From Cylicocyclus nassatus (taxonomy: Eukaryota > Nematoda > Chromadorea > Rhabditida > Strongylidae): a stretch of DNA of 64,000 nt. The DNA lies in contig CATQJL010000316.1 in the NCBI GenBank assembly GCA_958299035.1, forward strand, positions 29,577,441-29,641,440, given 5' to 3'. Below are positions 36,540 to 47,305 of this stretch, piece by piece. Numbering within the stretch: position 1 is the stretch's first letter; every line of letters begins with the position of its first letter. The notes below the pieces were generated by a model that searched no databases, was not told the origin of the DNA, and saw only the letters and a program-made list of their open reading frames with translations. The translations under genes were made by a program, and so were the position numbers.

Positions 36540-36555
36540 ACAAGTCTACAAGTCC
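36540..36555 (+). repeat. 8-bp tandem duplication that shifts the RT frame
   Basis: ACAAGTCT is followed directly by ACAAGTCC. One extra octamer shifts the frame; without it the reading continues as FTSPHSIIKTNLKELL. It lies in the palm region just after the first catalytic aspartate motif. Confidence 0.7.
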
Positions 36556-36719
36556 ACATAGCATAATAAAAACAAATCTTAAAGAACTTCTTTCACTGTG
36601 CTTCAAAAAAGCAAACAAAAAATACTTAACGTATAATGGTTTTAATAAAATGTATTATACCGATACTATAAACACAAAATCAAAAAATAGATACTACACT
36701 ATTTCTGATTTATTATCTT

Positions 36720-37908
36720 ATATATAAAGCTGAATGTCTGTTTGTATGTATGTCTGTCTGTCTATCTGTATGTCTGTCTGTCTGTACGTATGTTCCGAAT
36801 AGAAAATTCCATTTCTGAACCGATCCGGACCAAACTTGGCACACATACACTTCGGGCCCCAGCGCGTGTCATAGGCTACTTTTCGTTATCGATCGATATC
36901 GATTTTATCGATTTTTATCGATTTTTTTGCTGAGTTCACCTAAGGGGCTGGGAGTTGGCACAGGGGGGTAATCGAGCATGGGGATTCCGAATACAATATT
37001 GGTTTTCAGGATTATCGATTACTTTTATCGATTTTATCGATTTTTTTGCAAAGTTTGAGCTACGGGGCTGGGAGTTCGCACAGGGGGGTAATCAAGCATG
37101 GGGATTCCGAATACAATATTGGTTTTCAGGATTATCGACTACTTTTATCGATTTTATCGATTTTTTTTGCAAAGTTTGAGCTACGGGGCTGGGAGTTTGC
37201 ACAGGGGGGTAATCAAGCATGGGGATTCCGAATACAATATTGGTTTTCGGGATTATCGATTGCTTTTATCGATTTTATCGATTTTTTGCAAAGTTTGAGC
37301 TAGGGGGCTGGGAGTTGGCACAGGGGGGTAATCGAGCATGCTGATCATCCCCAAGGGGGTGATCAGCATGCTCGATTACACCCCTGTGCCAAATTCCAGC
37401 CCCCTAGCTCAAATTTTCAAAAAATCGATAAAATCGATAAAAGTAATGGACGATCTTGAAAACTAATATTGTATTCGTAATCTGCATGCTCGATTACCCC
37501 CCTGTGCAAACTTCCAGCCCCGCAGGTCAAACTTTACAAAAAAAATCGATAAAATCGATAAAAGTAATGGACGATCCTGAAAACTAATATTGTGTTCGTA
37601 ATCAGCATGCTCGATTACCCCCCTGTGCAAAATCCCAGCCTCGCATGTCAAAATTTACAAAAAATCGATAAAATCAATAAAAGTAATCGATAATTCTGAA
37701 AACTAATATTGTATTCGGAATCCCCATGCTCACTTCCCCCCTGTGCCAACTCCTAGCCCTGTAGGTGAACTCTGCAAAAAAATCGATAAAAATCGGTAAA
37801 ATCGACATCGATCGATAACGAAAAGTGGACTGTGACACCCACCGGGGCCCGAAGTGTATGTGTGCCAAGTTTGGTCCGGATACGGCGGAGCCGGGTAAGC
37901 CAGCTAGT
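36720..37908 (+). mobile_element. Helitron-like foldback copy 1
   Basis: The unique 5' tip is followed by GTCTGTCTGTMTGT-type repeats and a subterminal inverted repeat with GGACCAAACTTGGCACACAT. Then come four tandem units of about 120 bp, each with ATCGATTTTATCGATTTTT and GGGGCTGGGAGTTSGCACAG. A perfect palindrome is centred near 37354, after which related units run in reverse. The 3' tip has GGCGGAGCCGGG before CTAGT. Subterminal inverted repeats with an asymmetric end fit non-autonomous Helentrons. No Rep/helicase is present. Confidence 0.75.
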
Positions 37909-38207
37909 GAGTTATAAAGTCGCGCAAATGACTTGTTTGTGCTAGTGAATGATTGAAACAATTTTTTATTTCCAGTTATTCGAGTTATCTTCGTAAAAAA
38001 TGTTTTTAAGGGCGAAGCTGCTACCACTCCCTTTATTCTGCAGTCTTAGACTATAAAGCGGCTAAGATTTCAAAAGCATCCTAGAAAATCTAGGCCTGGC
38101 TAAAGCGGACATACTTTAAGCCACGCCTCTTATTTCAGGCCCAAAAAACTCTCTGACCGAAATCATTGGACTTTATGCAAGCAAACAAAGTTTTTAAGTC
38201 AACTTAC

Positions 38208-38353
38208 TCGGCAAGCAAGATGAGAATGATTGGTCAGTTCTGGAGCTTCGTCTAACAAATCGTGTTCCTCCTGACTTGCAGGATTTATTCGATCAACTCG
38301 CTCAAAGTGTTCCGGTGTGAGGATAACGTGACAAGTGGAGCAAGCCATGGTAC
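38208..38353 (-). pseudogene. Captured exon of a mitochondrial [2Fe-2S] ferredoxin (adrenodoxin/FDX type)
   Basis: On the minus strand an acceptor TTTCCTCAG precedes the exon and a donor GTAAGT follows it. The translation has (G)TMACSTCHVILTPEHF, then LLDEAPELTNHSHLACR. This matches the adrenodoxin/ferredoxin core: the second and third cluster cysteines in ACSTCHV, the D-x-L-D-x-A-P helix, and the fourth cysteine before an R/Q. The first cluster cysteine would lie in the preceding exon, which is absent here, as is the last exon. So it is one intact exon without its gene. Ferredoxins of this type pass electrons for Fe-S cluster and heme/steroid synthesis in mitochondria. Confidence 0.85.
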
Positions 38354-38616
38354 CTGAGGAAAAAAAGAACAATGAGGTTGGAATGTAACTCTTACAAAAT
38401 TTTGAGTCCGTAAGTTTTCTTCGCTTTAATGGATTCTTTTTATAGAAGGGATTTACAAAAAGGATGTTATGCTCTTCCTAAGGAAAACTGCATTTCCGCA
38501 CGACGTCTGCAGCAACTGTCATCTCTCAGATTAGCATAGAGGAGATTATGCAAAAGTCATCGCAGCTATTGCGCCTGGCTTGTCATGTATAGAAATTCTC
38601 TGATGGTTGCGCGAGT

Positions 38617-38848
38617 CGATCGGTACGAGCTGGCACCGGGGAAATTTCGAAACGAAGTCCCCTTTGATCCTGAAAATTTTGTACCAAGTTCCGTTTGACC
38701 CTAAACTCTGAACGTAAAGATCCCTAAAAAAACGAAACGTCGATAAAACGTCGCAATTATTGTGTCTTTTCGGCCTCAAAAAAGATATCCCCTTTGCTTT
38801 TTGTCCCAAAAACGATATACAGCTTGACCCGGTGCCAGCTGTGTCGAG
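38617..38848. mobile_element. Small TIR element, family B copy 1
   Basis: GAGCTGGCACCGGGGAAATT at the left pairs with the reverse complement of the right end (GACCCGGTGCCAGCTG). A related copy in the opposite orientation is at 58935-59168. Both contain the TGTCTTTTCRGC and CAAAGGGGAYTT-type blocks. Confidence 0.6.
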
Positions 38849-39340
38849 TTCTGGTGCAAATACGTAGACCCCTCCTTTTTAGTAGTGTCTGCAGCAAAAT
38901 ATTGTTGTCATATCACGGCAGTTGAAGCTATTTGAATAAATTGTATTTTTTTCTGAGAACGATGAAAGGCCAAAACTTCCAACTTTCTCTCTAAAGTGGG
39001 TTTTATGAGTTATTTTCGGAACTAGAGTAGATTCGTGCTGTGGATGTCTCTAAGGTATAATTTTCGAATTTCTTTTTTTTTTCGAGTTTTGTTGTTTAAT
39101 AAGACTTCTACTATGATAAATAGGATAAAATTTCACATACATTATATAACGAAAGATGATCATGAATAATGAAGCACGAAAAATATCTAAATACTCTTAG
39201 AAAGCCTGAAGTTTTTGACACCATATTGGTCTAACCGACGGAAAATTTCAGATTTATTCCAAGGCTCACTACATTTGATTTACTCGAATCGAATCCCAGG
39301 CATTCGTTAGTGAGATAATGAATGCTGTTTTGGTTAACTT

Positions 39341-40511
39341 ATATATAAAGCTGAATGTCTGTTTGTCTGTATGTATGTATGTATGTGTGTACGTATGTTC
39401 CGAATAGAAAATTCCATTTCTGAACCGATCCGGACCAAACTTGGCACACATACACTTCGGTCCCCGGCGGGTGTCATAGGCTACTTTTCGTCATCGATCG
39501 ATATCGATTTTATCGATTTTTATCGATTTTTTTTGCAGAGTTCACCCACGGGGCTGGGAGTTGGCACAGGGGGGTAATCGAGCATGGGGATTCCGAATAC
39601 AATATTGGTTTTCAGGATTATCGATTACTTTTATCGATTTTATCGATTTTTTTGCAAAGTTTGAGCTACGGGGCTGGGAGTTGGCACAGGGGGTAATCGA
39701 GCATGGGGATTCCGAATACAATATTGGTTTTCAGGATTATCGATTACTTTTATCGATTTTATCGATTTTTTTGCAAAGTTTGAGCTACGGGGCTGGGAGT
39801 TCGCACAGGGGGGTAATCAAGCATGGGGATTCCGAATACAATATTGGTTTTCGGGATTATCGATTGCTTTTATCGATTTTATCGATTTTTTGCAAAGTTT
39901 GAGCTAGGGGGCTGGGAGTTGGCACAGGGGGGTAATCGAGCATGCTGATCATCCCCAAGGGGGTGATCAGCATGCTCGATTACACCCCTGTGCCAAATTC
40001 CAGCCCCCTAGCTCAAATTTTCAAAAAATCGATAAAATCGATAAAAGTAATGGACGATCTTGAAAACTAATATTGTATTCGTAATCTGCATGCTCGATTA
40101 CCCCCCTGTGCAAACTCCCAGCCCCGCAGGTCAAACTTTACAAAAAAAATCGATAAAATCGATAAAAGTAATGGACGATCCTGAAAACTAATATTGTGTT
40201 CGTAATCAGCATGCTCGATTACCCCCCTGTGCAAAATCCCAGCCTCGCATGTCAAAATTTACAAAAAATCGATAAAATCAATAAAAGTAATCGATAATTC
40301 TGAAAACTAATATTGTATTCGGAATCCCCATGCTCACTTCCCCCTGTGCCAACTCCTAGCCCTGTAGGTGAACTCTGCAAAAAAATCGATAAAAATCGGT
40401 AAAATCGACATCGATCGATAACGAAAAGTGGACTGTGACACCCACCGGGGCCCGAAGTGTATGTGTGCCAAGTTTGGTCCGGATACGGCGGAGCCGGGTA
40501 AGCCAGCTAGT
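39341..40511 (+). mobile_element. Helitron-like foldback copy 2
   Basis: It has the same order of parts as copy 1 and is nearly identical along most of its length, with small indels in the 5' TGTATG repeats and the 120-bp units. Its 5' tip follows TTAACTT. Its 3' CTAGT abuts the resumed PLE frame. Confidence 0.8.
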
Positions 40512-41075
40512 ATTACATAGATTATATCCTTGACAACAGTTTTTGTAGATTTAGTACGTACATCCTAAAACAAAAAGTTGGTGTACCACAGGGAGGTAAT
40601 TTTAGCCCTTTAATGGCAAATCTCACGTTATCTTGGTATGAATATAAATACTTGATTCAGAAAACCAATTACAACAATCACCTTTATGTATTCCGATATA
40701 TGGACGATTTATTAATCATACATAACAGCACAGAAACTGAAGTTAATAATACAATCATCAACGTATATGAAAACAAACTAGATTTAGATACTACACACGA
40801 GGATAAATTCAACTGTAATTATCTCGACTTAAACATTACAATTGTTAATAACAAGATAGTGACCAAAATGTATAATAAGACAGATAGTTTTCATTTTCAA
40901 GTAAAAAAATATACACACATGACTTCTAATGTTTCCATCCATATCAAAAAAGCTATAGTTTACACAGAAACTTTAAGAATTGCACGTACTTGCACCTATT
41001 TTAATGATTTTATTGAGAAAGTGTTACAACTGAGAAACATACCTATCTCTAATGGTTACGATGAAAACATAATTC

Positions 41076-41794
41076 GGTACTTTTCCGTTATCCGGACCCA
41101 TTTTTTCAAAGAAGGATATTGCTTCTATCCTTGTACCATATTTTGTCCCAGCTTCATAGAAAGGAGTGTCAACCTTCTGCCACGTGTCAAAAAAATTTGA
41201 CGTGTCATCTACATGTTTAACAGGTTTTAACCAAGAGTTTGTGTTACCCTAGCTAGCGATGTAAGTTCATTCTGTTTTTTAGTAAATTTTGACCTCATTT
41301 CGATCAAACAGTTTTAAAGTGAACATTGTCATAATAATAACAACATACCATCATCGGTGAACAGATTTAGACTTGCTCGGGATAGAGAAGTGCGCTAGAT
41401 TTCTGTTATTTAAGAAGCGAAATAAGCAGCAGCCAGGCACTTCAGGCTATCATTTATAGTTTTTTCAGCTAAATTCACATGGGGAAAAGGAATTGAAGAG
41501 AAATACGCTTTTGAATCAGTGTTAAAAGCAAGCAAGATGTTTCAGGATAAGTTCATGATTGTTTTTTGCTTATGTAAAGCAGTTGAGCAGCTTTAGAATG
41601 ATCACAAAATCTCTTTTACCTCACCGGAAATGATTTCGAAAAAACCTGTCAAAATCGACTAAAACGTGTCAATTTTTTTGTGACACGTGGCAAGGAGGCA
41701 GTCCTCGTAGCGTCTATGAAAAATTATTCTTTGACTAAAGAACTATAATATGAGAGCCTTTTGAAAAAATGGGTCCGGATAACGGAAAAGTACC
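41076..41794. mobile_element. 719-bp TIR element with 8-bp TSD in the PLE
   Basis: The ends are GGTACTTTTCCGTTATCCGG and its inverted copy, perfect for about 35 bp. A longer imperfect inversion extends to GCCACGTGTCA-type blocks. CATAATTC flanks both sides (41068-41075 and 41795-41802). Removing the element and one octamer restores the PLE frame. An 8-bp TSD with a GG tip would fit Merlin or hAT; I cannot decide. Confidence 0.85.
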
Positions 41795-42284
41795 CATAAT
41801 TCTTTCAAATATTTTAAAATGTCTACATAAAAATAAGTTCATACTATATAAATATGAATTTCACAATTACAATAAAACTAAAAATTTGTTTCACATTCTA
41901 CATCAAAAAAATACATTAGGATCAAAGTAATATCTAATGCCTTGAACCAGTATTTGTCAAAATACATAAATATTTCATCTAACTTTATATTTCTAACCAA
42001 TAATCGTTCGTTCTTATTACCATAAGTGACTATTACATAAGAAACATAACGAACAGCCGACTTGATCATTGATTCCATTAGAAATGAATCAATATTATGA
42101 CAAAAAATTTACTTACAAAAATACACAAATATGTCTCACTTAATACTCAAAAGATTTCTATTCACGGCAGCTATTAAGACTATTATATTATTTATCTATA
42201 CACAATATACGATAAGATCATCAATATGTAAGTTAAATTTGATCATTTAAGTTTAACATTTGGCAAAAATTTTGATATATAATA

Positions 42285-42385
42285 GAGCGGGTTTACGGGC
42301 TCTCCTTCCTTACTGAGGAGTTCCGGGGAGAGCCCGGAGTTCCTGTACTCCGTCTAAGGGCAGGAACGAAACGGAGTTAAAACTT
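42285..42385 (+). ncRNA. GC-rich structured island at the 3' side of the PLE, hammerhead-like pieces
   Basis: GGGCTCTCC and GGAGAGCCC can form a 9-bp stem. A second pairing joins ACTCCG to CGGAGT. Hammerhead-type core strings are present: CTGAGGA (CUGANGA), GAAA before CGGAGT, and GTC after ACTCCG, with GTTCC/GGAAC able to form another stem. The order of these parts is not that of a standard hammerhead, so activity is doubtful. PLEs are known to carry hammerhead motifs. Confidence 0.3.
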
Positions 42386-42574
42386 ACATACAAAATTTAC
42401 ATATAAATGGTTTCTAGTTTATAGGTAACACACTTTGTGTATAACCATCTCTATTTTTATCACTATTAAGAGATCTAAGCTACTTATACTACAAGAGTCA
42501 GCCAGTGAAGCAGAAACAAGCTCATTCTGATCATCAACTTTGGTGCTAAATCAACAGTGCCCCTAGTTTACCTT

Positions 42575-42760
42575 ATGGCCACATGCATTAACATCCTTGC
42601 TGAAGAGGAGAAGCAGCTCAAAAGAAAGCTCCATATTCTAAAGCTCTAAACATTTGGATTTCTTGCTGTCTATCTCTCCGTAATCGCTTCTTCTGCCCTT
42701 TACTATAAACATATCGAACAGAAGCGAGAAATCGTACAAGTTACAATTTCCAGCTTTTTG
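42575..42760 (+). pseudogene. Possible cuticle-collagen N-terminal remnant
   Basis: From an ATG the frame reads AEEEKQLKRKLHILKL, then a stop TAA, then TFGFLAVYLSVIASSALYY and KHIEQKREIV. A basic stretch followed by one membrane segment and a Y-Y motif is the layout of the nematode cuticle-collagen N-terminal domain. No Gly-X-Y repeats follow, because a TIR element begins at 42761. The resemblance is weak and the call is tentative. Confidence 0.25.
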
Positions 42761-43860
42761 TACAATACCACTCTTAAAATGTGCAAAATGTCCGGGAATT
42801 CCGCGGAATTCCGGGACATTTTTTCCGCGGATCTCCTATTAACATTAACCCATGAAAGCAAGCAGTCAAGTTTTCTAGAAGATGCGCGAGAAGTGCAGGC
42901 GAATTGCGAATTTTCGTGACTCAGTCACAGTTACCTCACCATATCTCTGCAAAAGATCTTTTATTCCCCAAAGACCATGATTTTCGTAAACAGCGTGTCC
43001 GAAAACCTCTATACGAAGTTTCTTTACAATCGAAGCTCATTAACATTTTGACCAAAAACCACCGGCGAGCATTAGAGCGTAAAACGAGAAAAAATGAAAT
43101 AAGCCGAACATCTCGGAAAACTTGCTCTAGAGGTTATCCGACCTGCTGATTATGAAAATTATATCCGCTCAGAAAAAGAGCTTTATATTTTAGGGTTATG
43201 GTGAGTAAAATTCAGAACGACATAATTTTTCCAGAATTCATCAGCCCTTCTATCTCCTTTGGAAAGAAGTCTGCGGCAACTTTTTTGGCGCTCCATAATC
43301 TACAGAAGAAGTACTGTCGAAGTACTATCGAAATTTTCTTGCTGGAATCTACTAGGGGCAGTGCGCGCTGCTTTACACCTTTGACCGTCCGCAAAAAGAC
43401 TGCAGAATACTGAAATCAAGATTTCAAGGATACGCTGCATATAGAAAGATTCGTCTTGAAAAGCTGAGCACAATGCTTCCTTCCGATTCAGAATATGGTC
43501 ATTTCAAAGGAATTTACGGCGAGTAGAATTTAGAAAAGCGTGATTTTTCCAGAATTCGCCAGCGCTTTTATCTCTTTTGGAAAGAAGTCTGCGGTTACTC
43601 TTTGGCGCTCCATATTCTACAGAAGAAGTACTATCGACTACTACTTACAGGTATCTTTTAAGTTGGATAGGCGCTGCGTTAAATTCTTGCGAAAGGACCT
43701 CCGCAGAAGAATTTGAGGAAACTGGAAACGGAATATCGAGGACATTTTCAGATCTGGCTCAAGTGTGCTTTTTTGACTGGTGACTATTTGTGCTGTATGA
43801 ATTATGGCTTATACTTTATGCTCCTTCCGTTTGGACTGCAACTGAGAATCTATTTCATTC

Positions 43861-44064
43861 AGGCCCCGGGCAGACTTCACGCGTTTTGATCGTCGCGACT
43901 GAATCGCGACGAGACAACTGTTACAACATCATTCCATGCCGACCAACTTGCATTCGGTCGTGATACTTTTCCAGCCCGAAATTTTTGAATGTGAAATGAA
44001 AATGAATGGAAATCTTGGCGATTAGATCGCGATGATTAAATCGCGTGAAGTCTGACCGGGGCCT
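43861..44064. mobile_element. 204-bp MITE, family C copy 1
   Basis: The ends are AGGCCCCGGGCAGACTTCAC and its near-perfect inversion. Subterminal TCGTCGCGA and TCGCGA boxes are also inverted. A second copy lies at 52816-53017. Confidence 0.85.
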
Positions 44065-44643
44065 TATGTGGCATCAACTGCTCCCTCAAGAGCTGCTTCG
44101 CCAAATGGTTTTATTACAGTGCAGCTGTGCTCTAATTCTCTGTTGTGAAAAATAGCCAGATCAAGTACTGTGTCGACCGCTAACCATATTTTTTCGATTG
44201 TTACTATTCATTGATACTTTATAATTGAAACCAGCTTGTCTTAATACACAGCGGAATGACTTCAATTGACATCTAATGCCTCGTCTGAACCTAGACCCAA
44301 TCATTGCTTTTAAATAGTCTAAACATGTACTGTTTAGTCTTTATAACTAGAAATTCGCTCAGAATCTTGCCTTCATCTACAGTTAGTTTTTCCGGGGTCA
44401 AGTCAGCTAGCTTCCGCAGGCTCGTTGACTGCCAAAAAAAGGGTCTATCAATCTAGATAAAGCAAGATTCTGCTGCTTAATCGTTCTTTGATTGAGTATT
44501 CTTTGCTGATTGTTTGGCAGATTTTATGGGACTGAGTCTTCTAGTTCATTCTAACGTGCGCGTTTGACTTCCGTTGCGTTTAAGACTAGCTGGCATTGTA
44601 TTCTGCTGTTTCTTTTTCTTTTGTGTTACACCTTTGAGTGTAT

Positions 44644-44666
44644 AAGTAAAGTAAAGTAAAGTAAAG
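44644..44666. repeat. (GTAAA)n microsatellite
   Basis: There are about four and a half units of a 5-bp repeat, inside the 2.1-kb TIR element. Confidence 0.8.
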
Positions 44667-44889
44667 ACATGCTGCACACGGAAAGATTCGGCTTGACGAG
44701 CTGAACACAATGCTGCTTCTGGATTCAGAATATATTCATTCAGAAGGAAGTTATGGCGCTGCGTAGTTTGCTTGATTCGCGCTGATTTCGCGAAATTCCT
44801 GGAAGCGGAATTCCCCAAATTGTGCGGGATTCTCGGAAACCCGCGGAATTCCAGGAAATTTTGCAGATTTTGAGAGTGGTATTGTATGG

Positions 44890-46800
44890 TTCCCCTATGA
44901 TCCCTTGCGGCCGACCTTTCTTCTTTAAAATCACTTTTTCTCTCTTCAAAATTATTAACAACTTCTTAAAATTCTGCCGATTATCAGCGTAACAGTACTC
45001 AACACCTTTCTGATAAGAGCAATTGGGGTGTCAGATTACTGAGTTTCAATAAACCTCAACTTTGAACTTGTGATTCATCAAAATTTTCATGATTCTGATA
45101 CATTATTTAAATTTATCAGAAAATGTTTGATACCTTTACCCTTTTATTAACTTTAAATGAAGAAAAATGACTTTGAAGAAGAGGCGTCACTAATGATCAT
45201 TAAGGGATCATACAAAAACCTGAAAATACAGCTTCTACTGCTTCTCACTCCTGGACAATATGTTTGGAGCAAAGGGTGATAGAAACTTGCGGATGGATAG
45301 AAAAGAAAAACTAGATGTTTAAAGCTTAGAATTTCGAAACACTCTTTTGAGCTGCGTTCCATTTCCCAGTGGAGATGTTAATACATGCGGCTTTTAGACA
45401 ACTACAGGTTTTATTATGAAGAAATTTGGCAATCATATAACTGAAGTGTAGCCTCGAATTGCTCCGGAAGGCGATTATGGTTCCAGTTCTGCTACACATC
45501 TAAGGCCTATGGTAAACATAAGTCATTTAGACGGTACAAATCTCGACAGATAGAAGATAAAAGTTTATGAAAGCGATATCCAGACGGATACAAACGGAAA
45601 AACGTCATAATACAGAATCAAAACCTATCAGCTATGTTCACATCAGGAAATGGTCCGATTCCTATAGATACACGTAGCCAGGATGATAAACACGGAGATA
45701 GCTAGGATAGGCGACCGAATGATAGGCTGCAAGTGCAGGCACTCCATATGCGTAGAACTGTCTTTTCTGGCGGATGCTGCTGAAAAATATGGGCATTTAT
45801 ATACATGCACTTCGTCTGAAAGCAATAAAGTTGTACAGTCGAGTACAGTATGCACATTCTGTGCGGGATCCCAAGACTCATTAATCAAAAACAGTTCTCA
45901 AAAACGTCCGCAAGTAAACAGATTGGAAGTAAATAGGTAAATAGGTCTACTGTACAGCGTCCACAAAAATGGAAAAGACAAAAAAAGGGTCCCTTAAAAT
46001 GCTGGGCCTACACTCAGAGTTGGCAGGCGGTCCGCAAACTCGCGCGTTTCTGCGGGCGGTCAGCAGAATCTTGGGGCTTGGCTAAACCTTCAGCGGGCGG
46101 TACTTCCTTTACTGTTGCATATTCTGCCAGCGGGCAGCAATACAGCATTTTCTGCGAGCGCTCGGCAAATAATTTCTTCAAGCAAGCACTAGCTAAGGTT
46201 TCAGCAAGCGCTGAGACTTCTTTAACGCAGTTTCGGGCGTACGAAGAGCAAAGGTGAGACTCTATGTGGCAGAGGTGTCATGGATGGTTTAATTACCCGA
46301 GTTCGGGGTACGTTTTCTAAGAGGAAGGTATCGTGGGCAGTGCGATCCTTCACAAAGGACCGTGCGGCCCACAACAATTTTGCATATTCTCGCGGAGTCG
46401 CGAGAATGCGGCCACTGCGCCGCAACTTATCCACAGGACTGCGATAGTTCTCTGAGCATTCGTCTAAAAATTGGCAGAATTATTCCAATTTTCTGCAAAT
46501 GGACCGCAAGAAATCAGCGAACTATTTTTCCGATGCCCGCTTGCTCAAAAATCGCATGGCCGCCTGCCCGCGGCGATTATCTGAGCAGGTGCACTATTTC
46601 TGAGATGATGTTCATGCGATACAAATACTAATAAGTCGCAAATAACTCAATTGTACTTGCTTCGTATAAATTTTGAAGTGCTGGCTGTATATGGGCAGAT
46701 CACCGAGCTTTGTGATTACCACAGGATTGCGTATGCTCCCATTAAATTTACTAGAATAATTCACCTTGTAAATCAGAAATTTGCAAGAATAGTTTCGCAA
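44890..46800. other. No supported gene
   Basis: The sequence contains GC-richer blocks around 46015-46180 and 46480-46580 with GCGGGCGGT-type motifs. No exon structure is visible. Confidence 0.3.
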
Positions 46801-47305
46801 TGTGTTTGAATATACCGGTATACTGATATATGTTAACTTCCAAATGGTACGCATGATCTGGACTCAGTTGTTTTGAATGGCAAAAACAAGTTCTTGAGAG
46901 ACAATGAGAAAATGCTGCTGCGCTAACTCGCTATCTTTCTGGCTGCCGAAACATTGCGAAGTGGATTTGTTGGTTCTAGATAGATTTCTACAAATCAAGC
47001 TATTTACTGAATCAGAAACAAAGTCAAAAACTGGAACTCAAAGCGGTTTCCCCTTGCGAAATTTTCATTCATAATGTATTGCTAGGATGGAGCGCTGACG
47101 ATGCATTCAGTGATTTAAGTTCAAATTAGCTCTTACATGTGGTACTCTGACCAAAGAAGAACGAGATATGAGCAAGCTAAAAATAGTCAGATAGTTCGTA
47201 AATTTTTTTTAGCGTATTGTATATTATGTTGATGAAGTGACCGATGCCTCGGCTTTTCTCATGTTATATATTGGCAAATCCCCGTCTTTCAAATTTGTAG
47301 TAAGA

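Larger units (their letters stand above)
37909..39340. other. Host-like segment between the two Helitron copies
   Basis: This is about 1.4 kb unlike either Helitron copy or the PLE. It contains a ferredoxin exon (38208-38353, minus) and a small TIR element (about 38617-38848). The remaining sequence shows no further ferredoxin exon. Confidence 0.6.
36720..40511 (+). mobile_element. Composite Helitron/Helentron-like insertion
   Basis: It begins ATATATAAAGCTGAATGTCT and ends CCGGGTAAGCCAGCTAGT, a typical Helitron 3' tip (CTAGT). It contains two near-identical copies (36720-37908 and 39341-40511) around 1.4 kb of unrelated sequence. The PLE codons before and after join in frame (S-D-L-L-S, then Y-I-D-Y-I-L), so the whole 3,792 bp acts as one insertion at a T/T or T/A position with no target duplication. 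Confidence 0.8.
35051..41930 (+). pseudogene. Penelope-like retroelement reverse transcriptase, interrupted
   Basis: AT-rich coding segments in order are 35051-35947, 35945-36566, 36548-36719, 40512-41075 and 41803-41930 (stop TAA). Family motifs are GHIVTGNLEIIKDKQLKSI, then KGTKYR, LPKLHKNPIKFRFI, YSADFTNMFTS, GVPQGGNFSPLMAN and the catalytic YMDDLL. This is the PLE order, and the N-terminal part resembles the Neptune/Nematis group. I see no GIY-YIG endonuclease after the RT. The element is dead as it stands: one frameshift lies near 35940, one at the 8-bp duplication 36540-36555, and two transposons are inserted (36720-40511 and 41076-41794). The codon use is very A-rich compared with the host exons. 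Confidence 0.85.
42761..44886. mobile_element. 2.1-kb TIR element
   Basis: Left TACAATACCACTCTTAAAAT and the inverted right end TACAATACCACTCTCAAAAT match, then both continue with TGCAAAAT and GGAATTCCGCGG blocks. Internal direct repeats are at 43220-43345 / 43545-43650 and at about 43430 / 44670. The 204-bp MITE at 43861-44064 is nested inside. I found no transposase domain. Confidence 0.6.

Noticed and set aside
36742..37303. Overlapping repetitive open frames in the Helitron-like copies (GGNRAWGFRIQYWFSG repeats)
   Set aside because: They are translations of 120-bp tandem units in several frames and both orientations, not a protein gene.
36720..37372. CRISPR-like regular repeats
   Set aside because: The repeats are contiguous 120-bp tandem units without unique spacers, in a eukaryotic transposon.
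41074..41210. Apparent C-terminal extension of the RT after NGYDENIIRYF
   Set aside because: The reading enters the 719-bp TIR element. The true continuation is at 41803 after the target duplication.
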